Assembly: GCA_947389015.1 (NCBI GenBank)
Contig: CANDVA010000009.1
Coordinates: forward strand, 51,820 to 115,819
Direction of reading: 5' to 3'
DNA: 64,000 bases
Source: an uncultured Clostridia bacterium
Lineage (GTDB): Bacteria; Bacillota; Clostridia; Oscillospirales; Ruminococcaceae
The stretch's first letter is position 1; every line of letters begins with the position of its first letter. Positions 1-9,584 of the stretch are shown here, piece by piece. The position numbers and the translations under genes were made by a program. Below the pieces are notes generated by a model. It saw only the letters and a program-made list of their open reading frames with translations, had not been told where the DNA came from and made no database searches.

Positions 1-1057
1 CCGTCGCAAACAATCCCACTGCCAGCGAGCCCCAGATACCGTTGCAGAAATGCACCGCGACAGCGCCGACGGGGTCGTCGATATGAAGCTTGTAATCGAG
101 CAGCCATACACCGAATACTACAAGGAAGCCCGAAACAAGACCGATGATCGCCGCGCCGAGACAGTCGGTGTCCGCGCAGGGGGCTGTTATCGCAACCAGA
201 CCCGCAAGCGAAGCGTTAAGGCACATCGAAACATCGGGCTTGCCGTTTTTCAGCCATGTGAATATCATTGTCGTACAAGTTGCCACAGCTGGAGCTACCG
301 TCGTGGTAAGGAATATTTTAGCGAGATGATCGACATTATCGGCAGCTGCGCCGTTGAAGCCGTACCAACCGAACCACAGAATAAACACGCCCAGCGCGCC
401 CAATGTCATAGAGTGCCCGAGGATAGCTCTCGGCTTGCCGTCCTTGCCGAATTTGCCGATACGGGGACCTACCATGGCCGCGCCGATAAGCGCGCACATA
501 CCGCCCGCCATATGGATTGCGGTCGAGCCCGCGAAGTCAACGAAGCCGAGCTGCGTAAGCCAGCCGCCACCCCATATCCAGTGCGCCTCTACGGGGTAGA
601 TTATCGCCGAGATAACACCCGAGTAGATACAGTAGCTGATGAACTTCGTACGTTCTGCCATTGCGCCCGAGACGATAGTAGCCGCCGTTGCGCAGAATAC
701 GAGGTTGAACACGAATTCCGCGCATCTGTCGAAGCTCGAAAAGCTTCCGAGTATATCCATCGTCGGGATACCTACCAGACCGAACAGCGCGTCCTCGCCG
801 AGCATAAGCCCGAAGCCGATAAGTACGAAGGTCACCGTGCCGATACAGAAGTCCATAAGGTTCTTCATTATGATGTTTCCGGCGTTTTTTGCGCGGGTCA
901 TACCCGTTTCCACCATTGCGAAGCCCGCCTGCATAAAGAATACCAGCGCCGCTCCTATCAGGTACCATATACCGTTGCCGTCGCCGACGTTGAACATCGT
1001 TGCGTTGACGACTTCCTCGGCGCTCGCCGAACCGAGCACCGTTAAGATTGCGTTCAT
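1..1057 (-). CDS. amt: Ammonium transporter (Amt family), 3' end truncated by window edge
   Basis: Reverse-strand reading from ATG at 1057: [68 protein letters not shown]...; classic Amt N-terminus, open to window start. SD AAAGGGG upstream. Confidence 0.95.
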   Translation of the reverse strand, partial: [352 protein letters not shown]

Positions 1058-1096
1058 TTAAGACCGCCCCTTTCATTTTGTTCGTTTATTTATATC

Positions 1097-1156
1097 GCAA
1101 AAGGGGCTATGACATACGTCCTCGCCGTTGAGAAACGTATGTCATAGCCCCTTTGC
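1097..1156 (-). promoter_or_regulatory. Long hairpin at the predicted 5' end of the amt mRNA
   Basis: Arms aaaggggctatgacatacgt (1100-1119) and acgtatgtcatagcccctt (1135-1154) are complementary over ~20 bp with a 15-nt loop. Confidence 0.8.
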
Positions 1157-1165
1157 TATGTCTTT

Positions 1166-1194
1166 ATTATACTGGTTTCAAATCAAAATGTCAA
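1166..1194 (-). promoter_or_regulatory. Sigma-A type promoter for amt (TTGACA-N17-TATAAT)
   Basis: Reverse strand: TTGACA ttttgatttgaaaccag TATAAT. Confidence 0.75.
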
Positions 1195-1461
1195 GCACTT
1201 TTTGCAATTTTTTAAATAAAATCTTGCATTTTGTTGAATTTCACAAAATCCAATGGGATTTTATACGTTCGTACGAACACACTGCACAAAAGTTAACAAT
1301 TTTGGCATAAATTACGCGTTTTTCCCGTATTTGTGTGGCGTTGTTTTCCATTGCCAAAGCCGCCGTATAAATATTACCGTCAATTTATTACTTAGCATAA
1401 AGGGCAGTGATTTGCAGAAAATACTACCGTAAACTTTCAAAAAAGGAGCTGAACTTTTACA

Positions 1462-1626
1462 ATGAGGAAACAAACTCAAAGCTATATAAAGAGCGCGGCA
1501 GCGGGTGTTATCACGGGAGGACTGGCGTTTATGGCGGTGAAATCCCTCACCGACAACCGCCGTTTCAAGCGCAAGTCGGCGGCTAAAGCATTTAAAGTGC
1601 TCGGCAGCTTTATGGACGCTATCTGA
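1462..1626 (+). CDS. Small hypothetical protein (54 aa)
   Basis: MRKQTQSYIKSAAAGVITGGLAFMAVKSLTDNRRFKRKSAAKAFKVLGSFMDAI; SD AAAGGAGCT upstream; GC-rich hairpin follows the stop. Confidence 0.7.
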   Translation: MRKQTQSYIKSAAAGVITGGLAFMAVKSLTDNRRFKRKSAAKAFKVLGSFMDAI

Positions 1627-1636
1627 CATTATTTTG

Positions 1637-1662
1637 CCCCCTCGGTTACAATGCTGAGGGGG
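1637..1662 (+). terminator. Hairpin terminator after the 54-aa ORF
   Basis: cccctcggttacaatgctgaggggg followed by ttaatatt. Confidence 0.55.
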
Positions 1663-1680
1663 TTAATATTATATATTCAC

Positions 1681-1712
1681 AAAAAAGCGCGCGGAAATGA
1701 TACTTCCGCGCG
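1681..1712 (-). terminator. Terminator of the suf operon
   Basis: Reverse strand: cgcgcggaagtatcatttccgcgcg followed by cttttttg. Confidence 0.7.
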
Positions 1713-1726
1713 TTCTCTATCGTGAG

Positions 1727-2674
1727 TTATTTTAAAAATCCCTCGATTATCTTCTCCTCCGCCTGCTCCTTGGTAAGCCCGAGAGAACACAACTTCATTA
1801 TCTGCTCGCCCGCGATCTTTCCGATAGCCGCCTCGTGGATAAGCTCCGCGTCTACGTTGGACGCGTTCAGCGCGGGCTGTGCGTCGACCTTTCCGTTATC
1901 GGCGATGATAGCGTCGCACGCCGAATGTCCCGTGCAGCGGTTGTTTCCCTCAACGACGCTGTAAAACGCCTGATGTGAGTTTCCTTTCGCCACCGAGCGC
2001 GATACCAAATCAGCGCCGCTGTCCTCTCCCTCGAGCTTGACGTGGAAGTTAGTTACCGCGTCCTCTTCATGATCGGTCATTATGCGCTCGCGAACGATTA
2101 TCTTTGCGTTTTTGCCAAGCTCCGCGTTGGTTGTGCGCGTCGAACGGTCAACGCCGCCGAGCTGAATGGTATCCATTTCCAAGCGAGAATTTTCCTTCAG
2201 AAAGCACTCGGTGACGGGGTCTATCTTTTTCAGCCCCGCGCCCTCGCCCGTACCGATATGCTTTTCCTTGTACAGTACGGAGGAATTCGGTTCGAGGAAA
2301 AATCTGTGGATACCGTTATGCCGCGCGTCCTCCTCTCCCTCGTTGTGAACGCCGCAGCCCGCAACGATAACAACGTCAGCGCCCTCGCCGATATAGAAAT
2401 CGTTGTACACAAGGTCGTCCACAGCCGTATGGGTAACGCAGGCGGGAATAAATACCGTTTCACCCTTTGTAAACGGCTTTACGGTTATATCGATACCGGG
2501 TTTATCCGTCTTGGAGGTTATCGTGATATTCGTCGAGTTTTGACGACCCGCGCACTGCGTATCCTCGCGGATATTGTACGCGCCCACAAAGCCCTTTTCC
2601 GCGTCAAAATCTGAGATGACCTTCAGCATCTCGCCCGTTATATCGTTGAAATTCAAGTTCATCAGATCGCTCAT
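1727..2674 (-). CDS. SufB/SufD-type Fe-S cluster assembly scaffold (short anaerobe-type)
   Basis: 315 aa; SufBD core such as NSSVLYKEKHIGTGEGAG...LGGVDRSTRTTNAELGKNAKIIVRERIMTDHEEDAVTNFHVKLEGEDSGADLVSRSVAKGNSHQAFYSVVEGNNRCTGHSACDAII. Confidence 0.88.
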   Translation of the reverse strand: MSDLMNLNFNDITGEMLKVISDFDAEKGFVGAYNIREDTQCAGRQNSTNITITSKTDKPGIDITVKPFTKGETVFIPACVTHTAVDDLVYNDFYIGEGADVVIVAGCGVHNEGEEDARHNGIHRFFLEPNSSVLYKEKHIGTGEGAGLKKIDPVTECFLKENSRLEMDTIQLGGVDRSTRTTNAELGKNAKIIVRERIMTDHEEDAVTNFHVKLEGEDSGADLVSRSVAKGNSHQAFYSVVEGNNRCTGHSACDAIIADNGKVDAQPALNASNVDAELIHEAAIGKIAGEQIMKLCSLGLTKEQAEEKIIEGFLK

Positions 2675-3393
2675 TTGCAGTCCCCCATTCTCTTCGGACA
2701 GGCGCAGGTGTACTCGCCCTGGAGCAGCGCGGGAAGTATATCCTCTCGCTTGCCCGCGATACGTATCTTGCCGTCGGCGACGACGATAATATCGTCCGCT
2801 ATCTGCAAAATGCGCTCCTGGTGCGAGATGACTATCAGCTCGCCGCGCGAATCGTTGCGTATCTCCTCAAATGTCTCCACAAGACGCGAAAAGCTCCACA
2901 GGTCGATACCCGCCTCGGGCTCGTCGAACACCGACAGCTTTGCGCTGCGAGCCAGCACCGTTGCAATTTCGATACGCTTAGCCTCGCCGCCCGACAGTGC
3001 GCCGCTCATTTCGCGGTCGATATACTCCTCCGCGCACAAGCCCACCTTGCCGAGCAGACCGCACAGTACCGAATGTCCGAGGCTTCCGTTCGCCGACAGC
3101 TCAAGCAGATCGCGGACTGTCAGTCCCTTGAATCGCACGGGCTGCTGAAACGCGTAAGCGATACCCTTTTTGGCGCGCTCGGTGATATCGAGCGCGGTGA
3201 TATCCTCACCATCAAGCAGTATCCGTCCCGATGCGGGCTTTTCCACGCCCGCTATCAGCTTGGCGAGAGTGGTCTTTCCTCCGCCGTTGGGTCCCGTGAT
3301 AACGGTCAGCTTGCCGTTGGTTTTGCAGGATATCCCGTTAATAATTGGTTCACCGTCAGGCAAACTCCAGTACAGATCATTTATTTCAAGCAA
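2671..3393 (-). CDS. sufC: SufC-type ABC ATPase of Fe-S cluster assembly
   Basis: Walker A GPNGGGKTT, signature LSGGEAKRIEIA, Walker B LSVFDEPEAGID. Start probably TTG at 3393 (SD aaaggaggcaaggc); the listed ORF start is longer. Overlaps sufB by 4 nt. Confidence 0.9.
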   Translation of the reverse strand: MLEINDLYWSLPDGEPIINGISCKTNGKLTVITGPNGGGKTTLAKLIAGVEKPASGRILLDGEDITALDITERAKKGIAYAFQQPVRFKGLTVRDLLELSANGSLGHSVLCGLLGKVGLCAEEYIDREMSGALSGGEAKRIEIATVLARSAKLSVFDEPEAGIDLWSFSRLVETFEEIRNDSRGELIVISHQERILQIADDIIVVADGKIRIAGKREDILPALLQGEYTCACPKRMGDCK

Positions 3394-3425
3394 AAGCCTT
3401 GCCTCCTTTTTTAACGTATACCCAT

Positions 3426-3454
3426 ATTGTACCACATAGACAATTTTTTGTCAA
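3426..3454 (-). promoter_or_regulatory. Promoter of sufCB (TTGACA-N17-TACAAT)
   Basis: Reverse strand TTGACA aaaaattgtctatgtgg TACAAT. Confidence 0.75.
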
Positions 3455-3526
3455 GATACTTTACTCAATACAGTTATAATACCACTTTTTTGTATGCATA
3501 ATACCGACTATTTCCGAAATCCGCAC

Positions 3527-3555
3527 TTGACACGGAGACAAAAATGTTGTACAAT
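3527..3555 (+). promoter_or_regulatory. Promoter of SPFH gene (TTGACA-N17-TACAAT)
   Basis: TTGACA cggagacaaaaatgttg TACAAT, ATG at 3600 after an aaggag SD. Confidence 0.75.
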
Positions 3556-3599
3556 AAGATTAGGCTATCGGCTTATTACTGTAAAGGAGAAATTTTACT

Positions 3600-4934
3600 A
3601 TGGGTTTACTTAAAGCGGGTATGGGCGCGCTTTCCGGTGCGCTGGCGGATTCCTGGAGAGACTATTTCTACTGCGACGCGCTCAGCTCCGAGGTGCTTGC
3701 GGCACGCGGCTGGAAGCGCGTAGGCGGCAAGTCCTCCAACACCAAGGGCAGCGACAATGTTATCTCCAACGGCTCCATAATCAACGTTAACGAGGGGCAG
3801 TGCGTACTTATAATCGACGGCGGAAAAGTCGCGGAGGTCTGCGCCGAGCCGGGCGAGTTCGTTTACGATACCTCCTCCGAGCCGAGCATATTCTACGGCG
3901 ACCTCGGCGAGAACATAAAGGCGACGTTCAATTCGATAGGCAAGCGCTTTGCGTTTGGCGGCGAAGCTCCCAAGGATCAGCGCGTTTATTTTATCAACAC
4001 CAAGGAGATCATGGGCAACCGCTACGGCACGGCTACCCCTATCCCGTTCCGTGTTGTAGACAGGAATATCGGTCTTGACGTGGACGTTTCGCTCCGCTGC
4101 AACGGCGAGTATTCCTACCGTATCACCAACCCCGTGCTGTTTTTCAGCAACGTTTGCGGAAATTTCGGAGACACCTATCCCAAGCGCACCATGGACAGCA
4201 TGCTGAAAACCGAGATCGTTACGGCTCTTCAGCCCGCGCTCGGCAAGATATCCGACACGGGAGTGCGCCCGAGCAGTCTCCCATCGCATACCATGGAGAT
4301 CTGCGACGCGCTTAACGAGATACTGTCAAAAAAGTGGGGCGAGCTGCGCGGTATGACGATAAGCTCGTTCAATATGAACCCGCCCTCGCTTTCCGCCGAG
4401 GATGAGACGCTCATCAAGGATCTCCAGAGAACGGCTGTAATGCGCGATCCCGGTATGGCAGCCGCTCACCTTACGCAGGCTCAGGGCGAGGCTATGAAGA
4501 CCGCCGCGGGCAACGCGGGCGGTGCGGCAATGGGCTTTTTCGGTATGAATGTGGCTCAGCAGGCAGGCGGGATAAACGCGGGCAATCTGTACAATATGGC
4601 AGCTCAACAGAACGCTCGGCAACCACAGGCAGCGCCTGCGGCGCCCGCAACGGCGCAGACTGCGGCAAGCTGGTCATGTTCCTGCGGCGCGGTCAATACG
4701 GGCAAATTCTGCACTTCCTGCGGCTCTCCGAGACCCGCGAGCGCCGACGGTTGGACGTGCTCCTGCGGTGCCGTGAACAAGGGCAAATTCTGTATGGAAT
4801 GCGGAAAGCCCAAGCCCGCGGGAATGCCGCTCTATAAGTGCGACAAGTGCGGTTGGGAGCCCGACGACCCCTCCAAGCCTCCGAAGTTCTGTCCCGAATG
4901 CGGAGACCCGTTCGACGCTAACGACATAGTATAA
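3600..4934 (+). CDS. SPFH/Band-7 domain protein with C-terminal zinc ribbons (virion core protein-like family)
   Basis: MGLLKAGMGALSGALADSWRDYFYCDALSSEVLAARGWKRV...; C-terminal CSCGAVN-GKFC-xCG units and a CDKCGWEPDD...FCPECG unit. Confidence 0.88.
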   Translation: MGLLKAGMGALSGALADSWRDYFYCDALSSEVLAARGWKRVGGKSSNTKGSDNVISNGSIINVNEGQCVLIIDGGKVAEVCAEPGEFVYDTSSEPSIFYGDLGENIKATFNSIGKRFAFGGEAPKDQRVYFINTKEIMGNRYGTATPIPFRVVDRNIGLDVDVSLRCNGEYSYRITNPVLFFSNVCGNFGDTYPKRTMDSMLKTEIVTALQPALGKISDTGVRPSSLPSHTMEICDALNEILSKKWGELRGMTISSFNMNPPSLSAEDETLIKDLQRTAVMRDPGMAAAHLTQAQGEAMKTAAGNAGGAAMGFFGMNVAQQAGGINAGNLYNMAAQQNARQPQAAPAAPATAQTAASWSCSCGAVNTGKFCTSCGSPRPASADGWTCSCGAVNKGKFCMECGKPKPAGMPLYKCDKCGWEPDDPSKPPKFCPECGDPFDANDIV

Positions 4935-4935
4935 A

Positions 4936-4975
4936 ATAACGACCGCCGAGTGTTATCTCGGCGGTTATTTTTATC
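4936..4975. terminator. Probable bidirectional terminator
   Basis: aataacgaccgccgagtgttatctcggcggttattttta between convergent genes. Confidence 0.7.
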
Positions 4976-4977
4976 CG

Positions 4978-5580
4978 TTAGCTTAAATCAAAGGTGGTAT
5001 ATCCAAATTTCTCTATAAGCTTTTGCAGCTTATGAAAATTGGCGACATTATCCTTTTTGGCGAATATTCCCCTGCGGTCGAACAATATTCTGTCGTGGGC
5101 ATAGACGCTGTATATCTCGATATACGGCGGTTCTGCGGTGATATCGCGGTCTCCGATACATTTGTATGTGCTGCCCGGGTGCTTTCGCCCGAAATTGACC
5201 ATACACTCACGGTAGGAAACAACGTGACCGTTTCTGAACCTTATGCCGTCCTTATCGACGCTGCCGATATCGTCAAAGCTTACCTCCCTTATCTCGGTGT
5301 GGAAATAATGGTGCTTTGATTTGAAATATTCCGCCGCCTCGTCAACGTGACACAGGAAATATTTTGCACGCTCCTCGGGTATCTCGTGCGTCCACGGGTA
5401 ATTGTTGCCCATACCCGAGGCGCTGTACGCATACGCCTCGAAGCTGTACTTTATACGCACACTGCCGTCGTCATTCGGGAGCGTCCATTTAACGATCAGA
5501 AAATCGTTATCCTCGAGCAGTATCTCTCCTCTGCCCGTGCTTTGAACCTGAAGCTTTACAAGCGCTGTCTCATCGGTCAT
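4978..5580 (-). CDS. Hypothetical protein (200 aa)
   Basis: Complete ORF starting MTDETALVKLQVQSTGRGEILLEDNDFLIVKW; no family recognised. Confidence 0.7.
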   Translation of the reverse strand: MTDETALVKLQVQSTGRGEILLEDNDFLIVKWTLPNDDGSVRIKYSFEAYAYSASGMGNNYPWTHEIPEERAKYFLCHVDEAAEYFKSKHHYFHTEIREVSFDDIGSVDKDGIRFRNGHVVSYRECMVNFGRKHPGSTYKCIGDRDITAEPPYIEIYSVYAHDRILFDRRGIFAKKDNVANFHKLQKLIEKFGYTTFDLS

Positions 5581-5633
5581 ACATTTTCCTCATACGGCAC
5601 GGTTATGTAAAGTATTTCCCGATACCGTGCCTC

Positions 5634-6695
5634 TTAATCGAGAAATACTCTCAGCGCCTTGCTTTTGCTCTGTGAGCGTAGCTTTCTGAGCGCTTTTGCC
5701 TCTATCTGTCGAATTCTCTCTCGGGTTACCTTGAACTGCCTGCCGACCTCTTCAAGCGTATGCGAGCGGTCATAGCCAACACCGTAACGGAACTTCAGCA
5801 CCTCGCGCTCACGTTCGGGGAGCGTGTTCAGCGCCTTGTTCAATTCGTCCTTGAACACCGCCTGCATTGCCGTATCGATAGGCGCTGGCGCGTCCTCGTC
5901 GGGGATAAAGTCGCCGAGATAGCTGTCCTCCTCCTCGCCGACGGGAGCCTCGAGCGATACGGGATCTTGCGCGATACGTATTATCTCGCGGACTCTGTCC
6001 GACGACATATTCAGCTCCTGAGCCACCTCATCGATAGTAGGCTCGTGTCCGTTTTCGTGCAGCAGCTTGTTCTGCGCCTTTTTGACGCGCGATATCGTCT
6101 CCACCATATGCACGGGGATACGTATAGTACGCGCCTGATCCGCGATAGCGCGGGTTATCGACTGTCTTATCCACCACGTCGCGTAGGTAGAAAATTTGAA
6201 GCCTTTGGTGTAATCGAACTTATCTACCGCCTTGATAAGACCGTTGTAGCCCTCCTGTATAAGATCGAGCAGCGGCATACCGCGCCCGACATAATGTTTT
6301 GCTATGCTTACGACAAGCCGCATATTTGCGGTTATCAGCCTGTCACGGGCCTCATCGTCGCCGTTTACGATACGCTCCGCAAGCTCGCTCTCCTCCTCGG
6401 CGGTAAGCAGCGGTATCCTGCCTATCTCGCGCAGGTGTATCTTAACGGGATCGTCCATACACGAGCTTCCCTTTTCGTTAGCCGTCTCGCCGAGCTCAAG
6501 CGCTTTGTTGAGATCGTCCTCAACGCTGAAATCGTCGTCGACCTTTATATTATTTTGATCGAGAAACTCGCTGAGCTTGTCAAGGTCAACGTCCGCCTCA
6601 TCAATTACGTTATAGATCTCTTTTGTGGTGAGCGTTCCGCTCTGCCTGCCTCTTTCCAGAAGCTCGTTAAAAATATTCTTCTCGGTATTATTCAT
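5634..6695 (-). CDS. Primary-type sigma-70 factor, divergent paralogue of the adjacent RpoD
   Basis: Regions 1.2-4.2: [95 protein letters not shown]. Confidence 0.95.
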   Translation of the reverse strand: MNNTEKNIFNELLERGRQSGTLTTKEIYNVIDEADVDLDKLSEFLDQNNIKVDDDFSVEDDLNKALELGETANEKGSSCMDDPVKIHLREIGRIPLLTAEEESELAERIVNGDDEARDRLITANMRLVVSIAKHYVGRGMPLLDLIQEGYNGLIKAVDKFDYTKGFKFSTYATWWIRQSITRAIADQARTIRIPVHMVETISRVKKAQNKLLHENGHEPTIDEVAQELNMSSDRVREIIRIAQDPVSLEAPVGEEEDSYLGDFIPDEDAPAPIDTAMQAVFKDELNKALNTLPEREREVLKFRYGVGYDRSHTLEEVGRQFKVTRERIRQIEAKALRKLRSQSKSKALRVFLD

Positions 6696-6725
6696 TTAAT
6701 GATCCTTTCAGCCGCTATGTATATA

Positions 6726-7814
6726 TTATTCCAAAAAATCCTTTAACTTTCTGCTTCTGGTAGGATGACGCAGCTTTCGTAAAGCCTTGGTCTCGATCTG
6801 ACGTATTCTTTCCCGGGTGACCTGAAATTCCTGACCCACCTCCTCAAGGGTGCGCTGTCTGCCGTCGATAAGTCCGAAGCGCAGTATTATAACACGCTTT
6901 TCGCGCTCCGTAAGGGTGTCCAACACCTCTCCGAGCATCTGTTTCAGCATGGAGTTGCACGCCTCGTCTGCGGGCGCGGGCGCGTCGTCGTCGGGGATAA
7001 AGTCGCCGAGATGGCTGTCCTCCTCCTCGCCGATGGGAGTTTCAAGCGAAACGGGATCCTGCGCGATACGGATTATCTCGCGTACCTTATCCACGCTCAT
7101 ATTGAGGTACTCCGCTATCTCGTCCTCGGAGGGCTCGCAGCCGTTCTCGTGAAGTAACTGACTCTGAGCCTTCTTTACTTTGGTAATTGTTTCCACCATA
7201 TGAACGGGTATGCGGATAGTCCTCGCCTGATCGGCGATAGCGCGTGTTATGGATTGTCTTATCCACCACGTAGCGTAGGTGGAGAACTTGAAGCCCTTCG
7301 TGTAATCAAACTTCTCGACCGCCTTTATCAGTCCCATATTGCCCTCCTGAATAAGGTCCAGGAACTGCATCCCGCGGCGGACATACTTCTTCGCGATACT
7401 CACCACAAGGCGCAGATTAGCCTCGATAAGGCGTTTTTTCGCGTAAGCGTCACCCGTTTCCATACGCGCGGCAAGCTCGATCTCCTCCTCGGTGGACAGA
7501 AGAGGTATCCTGCCTATGTCCTTTAAAAAGCTCTTTACCGAATCGTCGGGCAGCATGATATCCGCGTCGGGATTATCCGAATAATCGCGGTCGGAATAGT
7601 CAAGAATGCTGTCGATGTCAAGATCGGCGTCAAAGTTATCGACGATCTTGATATTCATGCTTACGATCTTGTCAAAAATGTGGTTTATCTGGTCGGCGTC
7701 AAAGTTCAGCTCCTCGAGCGCGTCGGTTATCTCCTTCGCGGTAAGGCTGCCCTTCTGCTTTCCCTGATTAAACAACTCCTCCAGAGCGTTGGAGGATCCG
7801 CTGTTCTCACTCAT
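6726..7814 (-). CDS. rpoD: RNA polymerase primary sigma factor RpoD/SigA
   Basis: [16 protein letters not shown]...[57 protein letters not shown]...[41 protein letters not shown]; directly after dnaG (TAATG overlap). Confidence 0.97.
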   Translation of the reverse strand: MSENSGSSNALEELFNQGKQKGSLTAKEITDALEELNFDADQINHIFDKIVSMNIKIVDNFDADLDIDSILDYSDRDYSDNPDADIMLPDDSVKSFLKDIGRIPLLSTEEEIELAARMETGDAYAKKRLIEANLRLVVSIAKKYVRRGMQFLDLIQEGNMGLIKAVEKFDYTKGFKFSTYATWWIRQSITRAIADQARTIRIPVHMVETITKVKKAQSQLLHENGCEPSEDEIAEYLNMSVDKVREIIRIAQDPVSLETPIGEEEDSHLGDFIPDDDAPAPADEACNSMLKQMLGEVLDTLTEREKRVIILRFGLIDGRQRTLEEVGQEFQVTRERIRQIETKALRKLRHPTRSRKLKDFLE

Positions 7815-9559
7815 TATTCTTTCTTCTCCTTTAGCTTTTGTACCAGCTTCAGCAGCTCCTCGTCGGACATATCGCCGTATTGCTTGTCTTTGAGATCTCT
7901 GCCGTAATCGTTTATAACTTCTATAAAATCAGCCAGCGCCGTTTTGTCGTTGGCGAACGTGCTGTCGGTCACTATCTGCATTATTCTGCCCATTTCCCTC
8001 GCGTCAAATTCCTCGTTGAACAAAGAAATATCGGGTTCTCCGCCGTCGGCGAGCATTTTGGCAAGAAATTCATAAACGTGCTTGTTAAAAGCCGTCACAA
8101 ATTCGCCTTTAAGAGCGGAGGAAATTTTTCCCAAAGCTTCGGGATTATGATACAGATAGCATATTATCCCGCGCTCAGCCTTTTCCTCCTTAGGCATTTT
8201 CAGAGCGTCGGGGTTTATCTTGTCGGGCGCGGGATGAAGAGCGGCATTCTGCTGCTTGCGCCTTGCCATACCCTTGTTCCGCGATATCTCGCGCTCGACC
8301 GCGGTTTTGATAGTATCGGCGGGAATTGAAGATTCCCTTGCCGCGCGGCTTATGTAGACCGCCCTGTCTATGTCGTTGCTTATCTGCGCTAAGAACGTCA
8401 CCGCCTTTTTGAGATAAGCCGCCCTGCCGTCGTCGGTATTCAGGTCGAGACCTGCGGCAAGCTTGTCCATTTCGTAGGCGATAGCGCTTCCCGACTTCTC
8501 GATGAGCGACCTGAACGCCTCCGCGCCGAACCGTTTTATAAATTCATCGGGATCCTTCGCGCCGTCCATTTTCAGCACTCGCGCACGCACTCCCGCCTCG
8601 GATAGCAGATTGATACCGCGCGAGGCGGCGGCTTGTCCCGGACCGTCGCTGTCGTAGGAGAGAATGACCTCCTTTTTGCCAAGCCGCGATATCATATTCG
8701 CCTGCTGAGCCGTAAGCGACGTTCCCAGCGACGCTACCGCACTGTCAAAGCCCGCCTGATGCAAGGCGATAACGTCCATATACCCCTCGCAGAGTATAAA
8801 ATAGTCTGCCTTGGAATTTTTGGATTTATCCAGCGCAAACAGCATATCGCTCTTGTGAAATATCGGAGTTTCGGCGCTGTTAAGGTATTTAGGGATATTC
8901 TTGTCCTCCGAGAGCGTTCGTCCGCCGAAAGCCGCGACGTTTCCGCGAGTATCGAAAATCGGGAACATAACGCGGTTACGGAATTTATCGTATATCTTAT
9001 TGTTATTCGTCGCCAGCAGCGAACCGTCTGCAAGCTCGTACTCGGAATAACCCAGATTTTTCATATGGTAATGGAGGGCGTGATAATCGTTGACCGCGTA
9101 CCCCAATCCAAAACGCTTTATCGTGTGGTCGGACAATCCGCGTCTGCGAAGATAATCCAACCCCGCCGCTCCCGCGGGGGAGAAGAGCTGTTTGTGAAAA
9201 TATTTTCCCGCCTCTCGGTTCATCTCGTAAAGCCGCTGACGCTTTTTCGCCGAGCCGTCGTCCTTATCCTCGGGCATCGGCATACCCGCTCTTTGCGCCA
9301 GAAACCGCACCGCGTCCATATAGTCGAGGTTCTCAATCATTCTTATGAACGTCACCACGTCGCCACCCACTCCACAGCCAAAGCAGTGGAACAATCCCTT
9401 ATCGGGCGAAATATGGCACGACGGAGACTTTTCCGAATGAAACGGACAGCGGCACATATACGAGCCGCCGGAGCGCTTTAGCTCAACATATCCCTGAGCC
9501 ACCGACACGATATCATTTCGGTCGTGAAGCTCACGCATAAAATCCTCGGAAAGACGCAC
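7814..9559 (-). CDS. dnaG: DNA primase DnaG
   Basis: CHC2 zinc finger [73 protein letters not shown]. Confidence 0.97.
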   Translation of the reverse strand: MRLSEDFMRELHDRNDIVSVAQGYVELKRSGGSYMCRCPFHSEKSPSCHISPDKGLFHCFGCGVGGDVVTFIRMIENLDYMDAVRFLAQRAGMPMPEDKDDGSAKKRQRLYEMNREAGKYFHKQLFSPAGAAGLDYLRRRGLSDHTIKRFGLGYAVNDYHALHYHMKNLGYSEYELADGSLLATNNNKIYDKFRNRVMFPIFDTRGNVAAFGGRTLSEDKNIPKYLNSAETPIFHKSDMLFALDKSKNSKADYFILCEGYMDVIALHQAGFDSAVASLGTSLTAQQANMISRLGKKEVILSYDSDGPGQAAASRGINLLSEAGVRARVLKMDGAKDPDEFIKRFGAEAFRSLIEKSGSAIAYEMDKLAAGLDLNTDDGRAAYLKKAVTFLAQISNDIDRAVYISRAARESSIPADTIKTAVEREISRNKGMARRKQQNAALHPAPDKINPDALKMPKEEKAERGIICYLYHNPEALGKISSALKGEFVTAFNKHVYEFLAKMLADGGEPDISLFNEEFDAREMGRIMQIVTDSTFANDKTALADFIEVINDYGRDLKDKQYGDMSDEELLKLVQKLKEKKE

Positions 9560-9584
9560 CGTTTACCTCTTTTCTGCCAACACG

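Noticed and set aside
50-1045. 331-aa + strand ORF opposite amt
   Set aside because: Low-complexity R/H/E-rich shadow ORF; the reverse strand encodes an unmistakable Amt protein.
537-1076. 179-aa - strand ORF overlapping amt
   Set aside because: Alternative frame of the amt coding strand; R/G/Y-rich and no family resemblance.
5760-6746. 328-aa + strand ORF
   Set aside because: Antisense to the second sigma factor; composition typical of shadow frames.
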